From Chara braunii (taxonomy: Eukaryota > Streptophyta > Charophyceae > Charales > Characeae), in assembly GCA_003427395.1 (NCBI GenBank), contig BFEA01000276.1, positions 1,612,764 through 1,648,370 on the forward strand: a stretch of DNA of 35,607 nucleotides. Reading direction: 5' to 3'. Position numbers and translations under genes: made by a program. Positions 18,767 through 26,967 of this stretch are shown in pieces; the first letter of the stretch is position 1, and the number at the start of each line of letters is the position of its first letter. A model generated the notes under the pieces. It saw only the letters and a program-made list of their open reading frames with translations. It was not told where the DNA came from and did no database searches.

Positions 18767-18811
<45 letters not shown>
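18664..18811 (+). mobile_element. RepA copy 3: 5'-truncated LINE 3' end with poly(A)
   Basis: Begins TCACCCGCTTTCCAGCAGGT and runs through GCTGCTCCCCACCAATAGAT, GCTCTTATCAGCACCACTAA, GGAGGGGGTGTT, then 41 A residues (18771-18811). It is the reverse complement of copies 1 and 2. The terminal poly(A) fixes the sense orientation of RepA and shows it is a retroposon 3' end. Imperfect similarity between AGGGTCA before and AGGTCAA after the copy could be a decayed target-site duplication. Confidence 0.75.
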
Positions 18812-18813
<2 letters not shown>

Positions 18814-19080
18814 TCAAGACAGTACGTACGCGTCTGCGCCACAGACACACGAATTGATGATGTCCAGGACTAAAGCCTCAAGGCCTGCCCACGGCATCTC
18901 TTTTTGGGTTTGAACGACCAGCCCTACGATCTGCGAGGTCCTTTGCCCAATAAAAAATCAGTGACCACTGTAGTCCCAAGATTGGCTAACTTGTGGGAAA
19001 AAAAAAAGCAAAAAAAAAAAGCCTGCCTAACCACGGCCCTAAGGGCTCCCTCTTTTCTTTTTTGTTTCCTGTTTTACTCT
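18812..19080. other. Unassigned spacer
   Basis: Mixed sequence with A-rich patches (18998-19020). No gene or repeat was recognised. Confidence 0.3.
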
Positions 19081-19085
19081 CTCAC

Positions 19086-19118
<33 letters not shown>

Positions 19119-19160
19119 GAGAGAGAGAGGGAGAGAGAGAGAGGGGGGGGGGGGGGGGGG
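19081..19160. repeat. Compound microsatellite (CA)n(GA)n(G)n
   Basis: CA-rich 19081-19119, (GA)n 19120-19143, then an almost pure G run to 19160. Confidence 0.95.
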
Positions 19161-19202
19161 AGGGGAAGGGCGGCAATTGCACCCACCTGCAGGGTGTACA
19201 TA

Positions 19203-20017
19203 TCGTTCGTTGTCCTCTTCTCCCTCTCTCTCTCTGCCTACGGTTTACCGGGCAGCTCTCTCTGTTTGACTTTGCTTTCACGTGGGACCAGTCATCCGGG
19301 TTTTCTTATATCGTTTGGGCATCCTGGTTGGTTGCTTGCCGTTGTTCGGGTTCGGCCTGTGTGAGGGGGCGGGGGGTGCTTGTATGTGGGAATCATAATC
19401 TGGGATATTCCTTTATGTTTAGATATGTATATGGGATTCATTTTTTGCAGACAAGAGTGCTTTGTCCTGGGTGGTCTTGTCCCGTCGTTTGGCATGTGTG
19501 GGACTGGGGCAGTGCTTGCATGTGGGACTGGTCATCTAGGATCCGTTTTTTGTGCTGTTGTTGCTGATTGCCCCCTGTTTTGTTCTGTTGTATTTGGCTG
19601 TTTCCTTCCTCTCTTCTTTGCCTCTTTGCCCTTTGGCTGTGTGCAAGTGGTTCGATATGACACACGGGGGTGGGGGCAGCCGCCGCTCAACCCACATCCA
19701 CGTGGGCGGCCTTGTACGCAAGAGGTTCTGAACAGGGGGAGTTGTAAGAAAGAAGATATAAAAAAACGAATTCATTCTTTTCTTTTTTTCTTTTTCTTTT
19801 TTTTCGCTTTTGCGCTCTGATATTCATGTGACGATATATATATATACATATACGATATATATATATCGTCAAACATATATATATCGTCACAAACAGAACT
19901 GCCCGGTAAACCGTAGGCAGAGAGAGAGAAGAGGACAACAAACGAGGGGCTGTGATATATATTTGTTGTCTTCTTCTCTCTCTCTGCCTACGGTTTACCG
20001 GGCAGTTCTGTTTGTGA

Positions 20018-20055
<38 letters not shown>

Positions 20056-20063
20056 TCACAAAG

Positions 20064-20108
<45 letters not shown>

Positions 20109-20636
20109 AGCTGTGTGACTAATAACTGAGAGGGAAAGAGAGATCAGCCGCCCATGTCAAGGGCGCGCTAACCCCCACGTGCGCAAGCGTACTCTATGCC
20201 TCAACCCCGCCCCCGCCCACGCCCACTGCTTCCTTTTCTTTCCGAAGGACCGGTCCGGGTACAAATCGACGGGTCCTACGCTCTCAAAAAAACACTGAAC
20301 GGTAGTGAACGGTCCCGACCAAGTCACAACCTGTAACCCCTCCTGACCCTTATTCCCACCCGAAAAAAAAAAGAAAGGAGAACGGTCCGAAGTGAACCTG
20401 GAACAGCGCATTGTAATCGTAACTGCGGCCGTCGGGCTGCAAACATCATAAAACCCCTCCAGACCCCACCATCCATCCATTCCACCTGTCGCCCGCAAAA
20501 AAAATATAATAAATAAATAAATCAATAATAATAATAAAAGCAAAATTGGGAACAGATGCCACACAGCACTATATATCGTCAAATAGAACTACTTAGGCAG
20601 AGAGGGAGAAGAGGACAACAAACGAGGGGCTGTGAC
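19203..20636. repeat. Array of four alternating inverted ~60-bp modules
   Basis: The module contains AACAGAACTGCCCGGTAAAC, CGTAGGCAGAGAGAG and GAGGACAACAAACG. Arm 1 (19203-19270, reverse), arm 2 (19885-19955, forward), arm 3 (19962-20020, reverse) and arm 4 (20578-20636, forward; lacks about 11 bp including GCCCGGTAAACCG) alternate. This makes two consecutive units of about 750 and 675 bp, each bounded by inverted repeats. Arms 2 and 4 both continue into AGGGGCTGTGA then AT repeats. The first interior (19271-19880) is GT-rich with a degenerate duplication of GTGCTTG(T/C)ATGTGGGA; the second holds (ATAG)n at 20063-20096 and a GC-rich part. No transposase coding sequence was found. Confidence 0.6.
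19885..20020. repeat. Near-perfect 58-bp inverted repeat
   Basis: Arm 2 (from CGTCACAAACAGAACTGCCC) and arm 3 (ending TTCTGTTTGTGACG) are reverse complements with one mismatch in about 58 bp (GAGGACAAC against GAAGACAAC). Both sides are embedded in ATATATCGTC and GACGATATAT. Confidence 0.85.
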
Positions 20637-20650
20637 ATATATATATATAT

Positions 20651-20687
20651 AATTTGGACCATTTCTCGATCCGTGCGCGTCATCCTT
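20651..20687 (-). pseudogene. U6 snRNA 3'-end fragment (antisense)
   Basis: AATTTGGACCATTTCTCGAT followed by CCGTGCGCGTCATCCTT is the reverse complement of the U6 3' region (AAGGATGACACGCACAAATCGAGAAATGGTCC...), with three substitutions. It joins RepB copy 2 at CGGGGGCGAGGTC. Confidence 0.75.
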
Positions 20688-20845
20688 CGGGGGCGAGGTC
20701 CCACTAGGGAAGAGGATTGGATTGAACCCCTTAATTTGGCCGCGTTTGTGGACAAGTGCAGGAAATCGAGATTCAACTCCTTTTCTGCATCTCTGCCTAA
20801 AACACGCCCAGATTCAGGATCGTAATCCAATCCCCGTTGCTAATG
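20688..20845. repeat. RepB copy 2
   Basis: GGCGAGGTCCCACTAGGGAA, GAGGATTGGATTGAACCCC and TTTTCTGCATCTCTGCC correspond to RepB copy 1 near 5731-5830. On the minus strand it contains GGGGTTCAATCCAATCC, a B-box-like word, so a SINE nature is possible. Confidence 0.5.
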
Positions 20846-20851
20846 GGAGCA

Positions 20852-20908
20852 TGCTCCGGGACATCCCTGAGAATTGGGGCAATACCGAGAGGACTAATTA
20901 GCATGGCT
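20852..20908 (+). pseudogene. Degenerate U6 snRNA-like 5'/central fragment
   Basis: GCTCCGGGACATCCCTGAGA, ATTGGGGCAATACCGAGAGG and ACTAATTAGCATGGC run parallel to U6 GGGGACATCCGATAAAATTGGAACGATACAGAGAAGATTAGCATGGC, with substitutions and a small insertion. A 19-base A run follows from 20925. It has opposite orientation to the U6 piece at 20651, so the two bracket RepB copy 2. Confidence 0.5.
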
Positions 20909-20909
20909 A

Positions 20910-22022
20910 CGAAAGAAACTCCTCAAAAAAAAAAAAAAAAAAAGAAATCCTTCCTCTTGTCCCAGTTCAACAAATAAACAAGATGGGAAACAATCGGCTT
21001 GGCCTTCAATCCCGGTGTTTTTTTCTCTTCTTTTTTTTCCCCTTTATAATAATAATTAATTAATAAAAAAAGGGATTGAAGGGCCGCCAGTCTCAAAAAG
21101 GTTTCCTTTTCCCTTCATCCAAGGGATATCCCATGATCCACAGATGCTTTCTTTTTTTTTCTTTTTTTTTAAATTACGCTCGGACTCAAAAAAAAAAAAA
21201 AACGCATTCGCAATTTTGCATTCCCTTTTTTTTTTTTTCTCTCAAGACACCACCTTTTTTTTTTTTTTTTTTTTTATAATAATGTGGTTCGATGGACCAC
21301 AGATCAGATATTAAACTGATCAGAACCGATACTTCACCTGATCTTTCTTGCTTGCTTAAAAGGCAGACCGATTACACAAAACTAAGCCCGGTGATGCTCC
21401 CACTCCTTTAGTTAGGGGGAAAAAAAAAAAAAAAAAAAAAAAGGAGAAAAGGCCGACTCATTGCCCGAGGCTGCATATCAAGAAACAAGGCATTTTCACT
21501 TTTACATTCTCACAAGTCACAACTGAAAAAAAAGAAAAAAAGAAAAAGGAACGCTTTTTCAAATAAGGTCCCCCTCCGGTTGCCATTTGTGTTTTTGTCC
21601 TTAGCTCTGGACTTGGATGTAATAAAAATCTGTTTTGAAATTTAAAGAAAAAACTGGACTTGCATGTGATCAAGTCTGGAAAAAAAAAAAAAAAAAAAAA
21701 AAAAACTTGGCAGGCAGACATGATAAATTTATCAGCTCCAGCCAACCCGTTTTCCGGCCTATAATGGAATGGTTAAAAATAAAATAATTTTTTTTTTTTT
21801 TTTTTTTTTTTTTCCCGGTGTTATTACGACCTTTTATACTTTGGCCAATTTCTCGACCTTCTCATTTGCCGAAGTACAACCCTTGGCTACCGTTGGTCTC
21901 GCGAATACAGCGCATACGCGTTCTAAATGGATGAACTGGGTACCAAGTTGGGGTCAAGACACCGTTAGCAGAACAGAACGTCGATTGGTCGTCGGAGGGC
22001 TGATAATACCGAAAAGGTGACG
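20910..22022. other. AT-rich stretch of homopolymer runs
   Basis: Repeated A and T runs of 10-27 bases (near 20925, 21150, 21190, 21225, 21254, 21420, 21680 and 21787) separated by short unique parts. Several could be retroposon tails, but no body was recognised. There is no supported gene. Confidence 0.5.
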
Positions 22023-22139
22023 TTACCTTCTGCCCCCGAACAGAACGAATAGGGTCATTACTGCTGTATTTGGACTGAAAGATACCCCAAATACATACAG
22101 CTATAATGATTGTACGTCCTATTCGAGGGTAGACGGTAG
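22023..22139. mobile_element. MITE family D, copy D3
   Basis: Left arm TTACCTTCTGCCCCCGAACA, GAACGAATAGGGTCATTA; centre CTGTATTTGGACTGAAAGAT; right arm ACAGCTATAATGATTGTACG, TCCTATTCGAGGGTAGACGG, TAG. Confidence 0.7.
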
Positions 22140-22154
22140 TGCAATGGAGAAGGG

Positions 22155-22330
22155 AAGTACTATTGTGGATGGTTCTATTCGAATAGAACCGTACTATTGT
22201 GGACGTTTCTATTGTCCAGTAGAAGATTGTTTTTTCAGTCCACAATAGTACGGTTTTATTGTCAAGTAGAAAATTATTGTTTTTTCAGTCCACAATAGTA
22301 CGGTTTTATTGTCAAGTAGAAAATTATTTT
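22155..22330. repeat. 50-bp tandem repeat with inverted copies
   Basis: A unit containing TTTTTCAGTCCACAATAGTA, CGGTTTTATTGTCAAGTAGA occurs at 22231 and 22281 with an exact 50-bp period, with partial copies on both sides. Inverted copies (CCGTACTATTGTGGAC near 22187, TACTATTGTGGATGG near 22159) and the palindrome GGTTCTATTCGAATAGAACC (22170-22189) precede it, so the region can fold into several alternative hairpins. Confidence 0.8.
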
Positions 22331-22479
22331 TTCAATTTTATAATTTTTATTACTGCTGCCAGTATTATTTTTTCTTTTTAAGGAAAGGTATGCAAGCAGA
22401 AAAGATAGCCAACCCTAAATGTTTACTCCATGAAGGGAATTCATTGACTGGCCACGGAAGATGTGATTGACCGATTTTG

Positions 22480-22493
22480 ATCGATCGATCGAT

Positions 22494-22537
<44 letters not shown>

Positions 22538-22690
22538 CAATGATTTTATTGATTGGGTTTTAATTGATTGTGTTCGATTGATTAATTGATCGATTGATTG
22601 ATTGACTGACTAACTGACTGACTGACTGGCTGATTGACTGATTAATTGGTTGATTGATTGATTAATTGATTGATTAATTGGTTAATTGGC

Positions 22691-22736
<46 letters not shown>

Positions 22737-22770
22737 ATTGATTGGCTGGTTGGTTTGTCGGTGTTGGTTG
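22480..22770. repeat. (GATT)n tetranucleotide tract
   Basis: GATCGATC and GATTGATT units, partly interrupted by GACT, AATT and GGTT variants, for about 290 bp. Confidence 0.95.
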
Positions 22771-22974
22771 ATTGGTTGGTGGGATGGTTCATCTGTCAAT
22801 ACAATGGTCGTTGATAAATTTTTATTATTCATTGATTGCCTCGTTGACTTGTTGGCTTATTGAGTGATTCGGTTAATTACTTGACCAACCGATCCATTCG
22901 ATTTGACCAATCACGTATCGACTGATTAGGGAGAGAGAGGTGGCGGGATAAACGACGGGGTAGGTACGGGCACA

Positions 22975-23085
22975 ACTCGAGAAGGAAGAGGAGGAAGAGG
23001 AGCAGTAGGAGGAGGAGGAAAAGGAGGAGGAGGAAAAGGAGGAGGAGGAAAAGGAAAAGGAGGAGGAAAAGGAGGAGGATGTGGA
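22975..23085. repeat. (GGA)n-rich purine tract
   Basis: Imperfect GGA/GAA repeats. The minus-strand Ser-rich reading frame over it is low-complexity artefact. Confidence 0.9.
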
Positions 23086-23462
23086 AGGTGGAATGGCAAT
23101 AAGCAATCTCGCTCTAATCGTAACGGATTTCTTGCACCGATGGATAACGGCTGAGTTGATGGGAGAGAGAACTGTTGTGAGGTGGGGGCAGATCGGACTA
23201 TTTTCGAAATCGATCAGTCAACAGCCGGCAGTTGTATGATTATGAAGCTTATGGTTTACGCTAATTACAGTAAGTGGCTGAGACCGCATACACTAATTAA
23301 GCGCTTGAGACTGTATACTCTACTTAAGCAGTTGAGATTGCAATATACACTAATTAAGAGGTCGAGGTTGTAGACAAGAGGGGGACCGACAGTATCTGGG
23401 ACACAATGGCAGATGCTGGTGACGAAGGCGAACCCTAATATGAAGATGAAAAGGAGATAAAC
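23086..23462. other. Unassigned spacer
   Basis: Contains a threefold degenerate repeat of ACACTAATTAAG...(G/T)TTGAGA(C/T)TG (23288-23362). No gene. Confidence 0.4.
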
Positions 23463-24120
23463 CACCATCTCCCCTTTATCCATCGCCTCCTTTCCCTCCT
23501 CCTCCGCCTCCTCCTCCTCCTCCGCATACTCATTTTCCTCTACATCGCCTCCTCTCCCTCCTCTTCCTACTTTTCCTCCTCTTCCTGCTCCTCCTCCGAG
23601 TATCAAGATGAGAAGCTGAAAAACCACCATCTCCTTCATCTCCTCCTCCTGCCCGTCCTCCTCTCCTTCCTCCTCCTCTCCTTCCTCCTCCTCCTCCTTC
23701 TCCTCCTCCTCCTCCTCTTCCTTCTCCTCTTCCTCCTCTTCCTGCTGCAGTGCTGCTCCTCCGAGTATGAAGATGAGAAGCAGATAAACCACCATATTCC
23801 CTTTGTCCATTTCCTCCATTTCCTCCTTTCCCTCCTCCTTCCCTTCCTTCTCTCCTTCCTCCTCCTCCTCCTCCTCCTCCTCCTGCTCCTCTTCCTCCTC
23901 CTCCTCCTCTTCCTCCTCCTCCGCCGAGTATGAAGATAAGAATCAGATAACCACCATCTCCCGTTTTTCCCTCTCCCCTCCTCCTTTTCCTCCTCCTCTT
24001 CCTCCTCTTCCTCCTCCACCTCCTCTTCCGCCTCTTCCCCCTCCTCCTCCTCTTCCTCCTCTTCCCCCTCCGTCTTCTTCTTCTTCTTCTTCTTCTTCTT
24101 CTTCTTCTTCTTCTTTTTCT
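23463..24120. repeat. Imperfect (CCT)n/(CTT)n tract upstream of phosphatase gene
   Basis: About 650 bp, almost all pyrimidine on the plus strand, ending in a clean (CTT)n at 24072-24115. Three degenerate higher-order units are visible: GAGTATGAAGATGAGAA(G/A)C, then AGATAAACCACCAT, then CCT repeats, near 23435, 23597, 23764 and 23928. It lies just upstream of the phosphatase start codon and may form part of its promoter or 5' UTR. The Glu-rich minus-strand frames are artefacts. Confidence 0.8.
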
Positions 24121-24196
24121 CCTCTTTGCTGCTCCTGCTGCTATTCATCCGACGATTTGTTATTGCAGTCCGGAAGCTCTATCCAATTCTTTTTCA

Positions 24197-24685
24197 ATGG
24201 CCTCCAAGGCGGGACGGTTCAAGCCCTTAACTCGCCAGCAACAGTGGAAGATGGAGGATGACGAAGCGGAGCAGTTAGGAAGCCCTGATGATGATGATGA
24301 TGCTCAGGAGGAGGAGGAGGAGGAGGAGGAGGAGAAAGGGGGCAGGCGTCGGAAGGAGGTGGTCCTTGGGAGAGCTCGTCACGATTCGAACAGTCGCTGG
24401 CATTCTGAAGATGGGGAGATGGGGGACAAGCCGAAGGCAAAGACGAAGCGCAAAACGACAAAACCGAAGAAGAAGAAGAAGAAGAAGAGAGATGGCAGCT
24501 CTCGTTCTCTCCCTGGTCACTCCAATGATCATGACGATGAGGATGAGGATGACGATGACGACATGGGGCCTTCTCCATCTTCACCACAGTTGAAAACGGC
24601 TTGCGAAATTGACGATGGAGGAGAAGAGGGCTTGGATGCGTTGACTTTCAGCGTGTACGTCTTGACCTGGAATCTCAAGAAAAAG
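24197..24685 (+). CDS. Inositol polyphosphate 5-phosphatase, exon 1
   Basis: 163 codons from an ATG (MASKAGRFKPLTRQQQWKME) to the 5' splice site AAAAG|GTGAGC at 24685/24686, phase 0. The N-terminus is low complexity: acidic (DDDDDAQEEEEEEEEE), then basic (KPKAKTKRKTTKPKKKKKKK, a possible nuclear signal), then acidic again. The last residues FSVYVLTWNLKKK fit the first motif of the 5-phosphatase catalytic domain (T-W-N), whose Asn helps bind metal. The frame closes 11 codons past the splice site, and exon 2 restores it. The enzyme would remove the 5-phosphate of phosphoinositides or inositol phosphates at membranes. An upstream non-coding exon cannot be excluded. Confidence 0.7.
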
Positions 24686-24719
24686 GTGAGCGAAAGACAC
24701 CATCTTGCTTTGGAAAAAT

Positions 24720-25400
24720 AAATAAAAAATCAAAAATAAACGCGCTTCAAGAAGAACGAAAGCAGCAGCTTTTGTGAGGCTTTACTCTCGTGGAGAACAC
24801 AATCTGCAAGTCAAAAACTAGAGGGAGTAGCATGATTCAATTTTGTCCAACATGTCTCCAAGAAAAGGGGAAAAGGGGAAAAGGGAAAAAGGGAAAACGG
24901 AAACGCATTGCCACTTTTTCTGCTTTTTTGAAGTTTTTTCTTCAAATCAGGAGATTCAAAATAAAAGCTGGTTTTTTTTTTTTTTTTTTTTTTCCCATCA
25001 AGGCTGTTTATTTTGTTTCTTGTTTCTTTTTTCTAAAAATAGAAGTCATTTTGTTGAGTTGGAGGATATCGGCAATACTGAGAAGAGGCTTCTTTGACTG
25101 ACGACTTTGCCGCCCGCTCAATCAGCTGTACCTGGCGTCAAAATATTAGTCATTTTCCTGACAGGATCTGGCGAACTGTCAGTCATTGGATTGTTCCGAC
25201 CACTCAACTCTCTCTCCGTAAATCAATAGAGGGGAATGGCCACAAACAAACACTGGGCTCCTTGTTAAGTGCAAGGTGTCCAGCCTGTGTGGTGGAGGGC
25301 GATAATTACCCGGAATCCATCTACAAAACGTACTCTCTCCTGCATAACAAGACTCCAGCATAACTGTGCAGTTAAAAATATTGTTTTTTTGTCGGGTCTG
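24720..25400. other. Intronic spacer, no element recognised
   Basis: Contains AAGGGGAAAAGG repeats (24860-24905) and a poly(T) tract. TTGGAGGATATCGGCAATAC followed by TGAGAAGAG near 25060-25088 faintly recalls the U6 central region, but is too diverged to call. Confidence 0.3.
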
Positions 25401-25407
25401 TCTATCT

Positions 25408-25500
25408 GTGTGTGTGTGTGTGTGTATTGTCATGTTCACTACACAAGAGAGAGAGAGAGAGATGATATGTGTGTGTGTGTGTGTGTGTGTGTGTCTGTGT
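25408..25500. repeat. (GT)n and (GA)n microsatellites
   Basis: (GT)n at 25408-25426, (GA)n at 25446-25463, (GT)n at 25466-25505 with minor interruptions. Confidence 0.9.
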
Positions 25501-25540
25501 GTGTGCGCACTACAAACAACACAAAAGAAGCATGACTGCG

Positions 25541-25620
25541 CCAGACTGGTTTGTTGGATTTTCACCAACCCATCAGGTGCTTGAGGCCCGGCAGTCTGGC
25601 CAGGATGCATTTGACTGATG
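25541..25620. repeat. RepH copy 1, stem-loop repeat
   Basis: CCAGACTG (25541-25548) and CAGTCTGG (25592-25599) form a stem around a loop with CACCAACCCATCAGGTGCTT. Similar to copy 2 at 26083. Confidence 0.5.
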
Positions 25621-25795
25621 AGTAAGGACTCGCCACCACCTTGCCCACGTGTAGGGATACCCTTGCGAGGGAAAAGTGCTTGTCACACTAACCTTCCAAT
25701 CCTAGCAGACTGACTGTCCAAATCCCTGAAAAGAATGGCAGTAAGTCCAAGAAACTAGTCTTCAGAGTCATGAATCCACTTCACACATACACATA

Positions 25796-25796
25796 T

Positions 25797-25829
<33 letters not shown>

Positions 25830-25879
25830 ATACACAGAAAATACACACACACACACAAAACACACGTGAGTGTGTGTTC

Positions 25880-25915
<36 letters not shown>
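25796..25915. repeat. (CA)n ... (GT)n microsatellites
   Basis: CA-rich 25796-25866 and (GT)n 25886-25914, together an inverted pair of dinucleotide tracts around CGTGAGTGTGTGTTCGCGCA. Confidence 0.9.
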
Positions 25916-25916
<1 letters not shown>

Positions 25917-26082
25917 GCCGACTATCCCATAGCATGCTATGCCATTTGCTCCACAAAAGGATGTGTGGTATAACCGTATGACAGATCCGCCCATAAGCAG
26001 CCCAACCTCACATGCCCTATGAGCCTGCTATTGGAAACAAATAAAAACAGGCAACACCCAAGGATGCACACAAGAGTAGTTA

Positions 26083-26165
26083 TAGACTGTTTGTCCGACT
26101 TGCACCGACTCGTCAGGAGGCCGAACCCTCGACAGTCTGCAGGATCCCCTCACAATGCTTTGAGT
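26083..26165. repeat. RepH copy 2, stem-loop repeat
   Basis: TAGACTGT (26083-26090) and ACAGTCT (26132-26138) flank a loop with GACTCGTCAGGAGGCCGAAC, parallel to copy 1 (AACCCATCAGGTGCTTGAGG) at roughly two-thirds identity. Confidence 0.45.
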
Positions 26166-26255
26166 CATAACCAAGCTTCAAACCCTGTTGCGGAGGGCGA
26201 AGGTAGGAAAGCATGCAGCACGACAAAGACAAGGCAATGTATAGCAAAGTAAAGC

Positions 26256-26525
26256 ATGCACGCAGCAAGGCAAGTGGGCGGGCAGGTGGGCAGGAGGGCA
26301 GAAGGGCAGGAGGGCAGGAGGGCAAGATGGCAGGAGGGCAGGCAAACAAGGCAGCAAGGTAAGGCACGGCAAGCAGCAGGGCAGCAAGGCAGAAGGCAGC
26401 GAGGCAGCGAGGCAGCAAGGCAGCAAGGCAGCATTGCATCAGCTAAGCAGCACAGTGATCAGCAAGGGAGCAAGGCACTGGACAGCAAGGCAAGGGGGAG
26501 GGCAGGTGGGTGCGCAGGCAGGACT
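26256..26525. repeat. GGCAG/GGCAAG minisatellite
   Basis: Short purine-rich units such as AGGGCAGGAGGGCAG and GGCAGCAAGGCAGC, repeated irregularly over about 270 bp. Long open frames on both strands are repeat artefacts. Confidence 0.9.
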
Positions 26526-26885
26526 CCAACACAGCAAGACATGCAGCAACACAGGAACCAATAGACGCAGCAAAGAACAAAGTGGACTATCACCTACTCA
26601 CATCATATGGAAAACCCAGCAGACTGTAGGTTCACACCATCAAGAGCCAGGAAGCCACCCGATGAATGGCTATCGCCAGTGGAAAACACAGAGGCACATC
26701 CATCAAAAACACAGCCGCTCCCTAACATTGTTGTTGGCACTCCAAACAGGGACCGACTGTTTGGCACAACTTAAAGGTACTGGGATTCGGTACTCTCAAA
26801 AAAGCAGACAAACTCTTAGGAGAGCAACACAAGGAAGCTATAACAATAAGCATAATCATTATCATTACATAAATGATTGTCGTTG
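26526..26885. other. Intronic spacer
   Basis: A-rich mixed sequence ahead of the GT tract. No domain or repeat was recognised. Confidence 0.3.
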
Positions 26886-26967
26886 TGTGTGTGCATGTGT
26901 GTGTGTGTGTGCGTGTGTGTGTGCATGTGTGTGTGTGTGTGCGTGTGTGTGTGCATGTGTGTGTGTG
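26886..26967. repeat. (GT)n with ~30-bp higher-order period
   Basis: GT runs interrupted by GCATGT and GCGTGT at regular spacing, about 2.8 units of 30 bp. It abuts LINE Q coding sequence directly. Confidence 0.9.

Noticed and set aside
22484-22770. CRISPR-like regular repeats
   Set aside because: Simple GATT tetranucleotide repeats without spacers, in a eukaryotic genome.
23636-24148. Long Glu/Lys-rich and Ser/Pro-rich open frames on both strands
   Set aside because: They are translations of the CCT/CTT tract; composition is entirely explained by the repeat.
25060-25090. Possible further U6 relic (TTGGAGGATATCGGCAATAC)
   Set aside because: Too short and diverged; similarity could be chance.
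26113-26564. Cys/Leu/Pro-rich and Gln/Gly/Arg-rich frames
   Set aside because: Minisatellite of GGCAG type is open in several frames on both strands at once, which marks it as repeat artefact.
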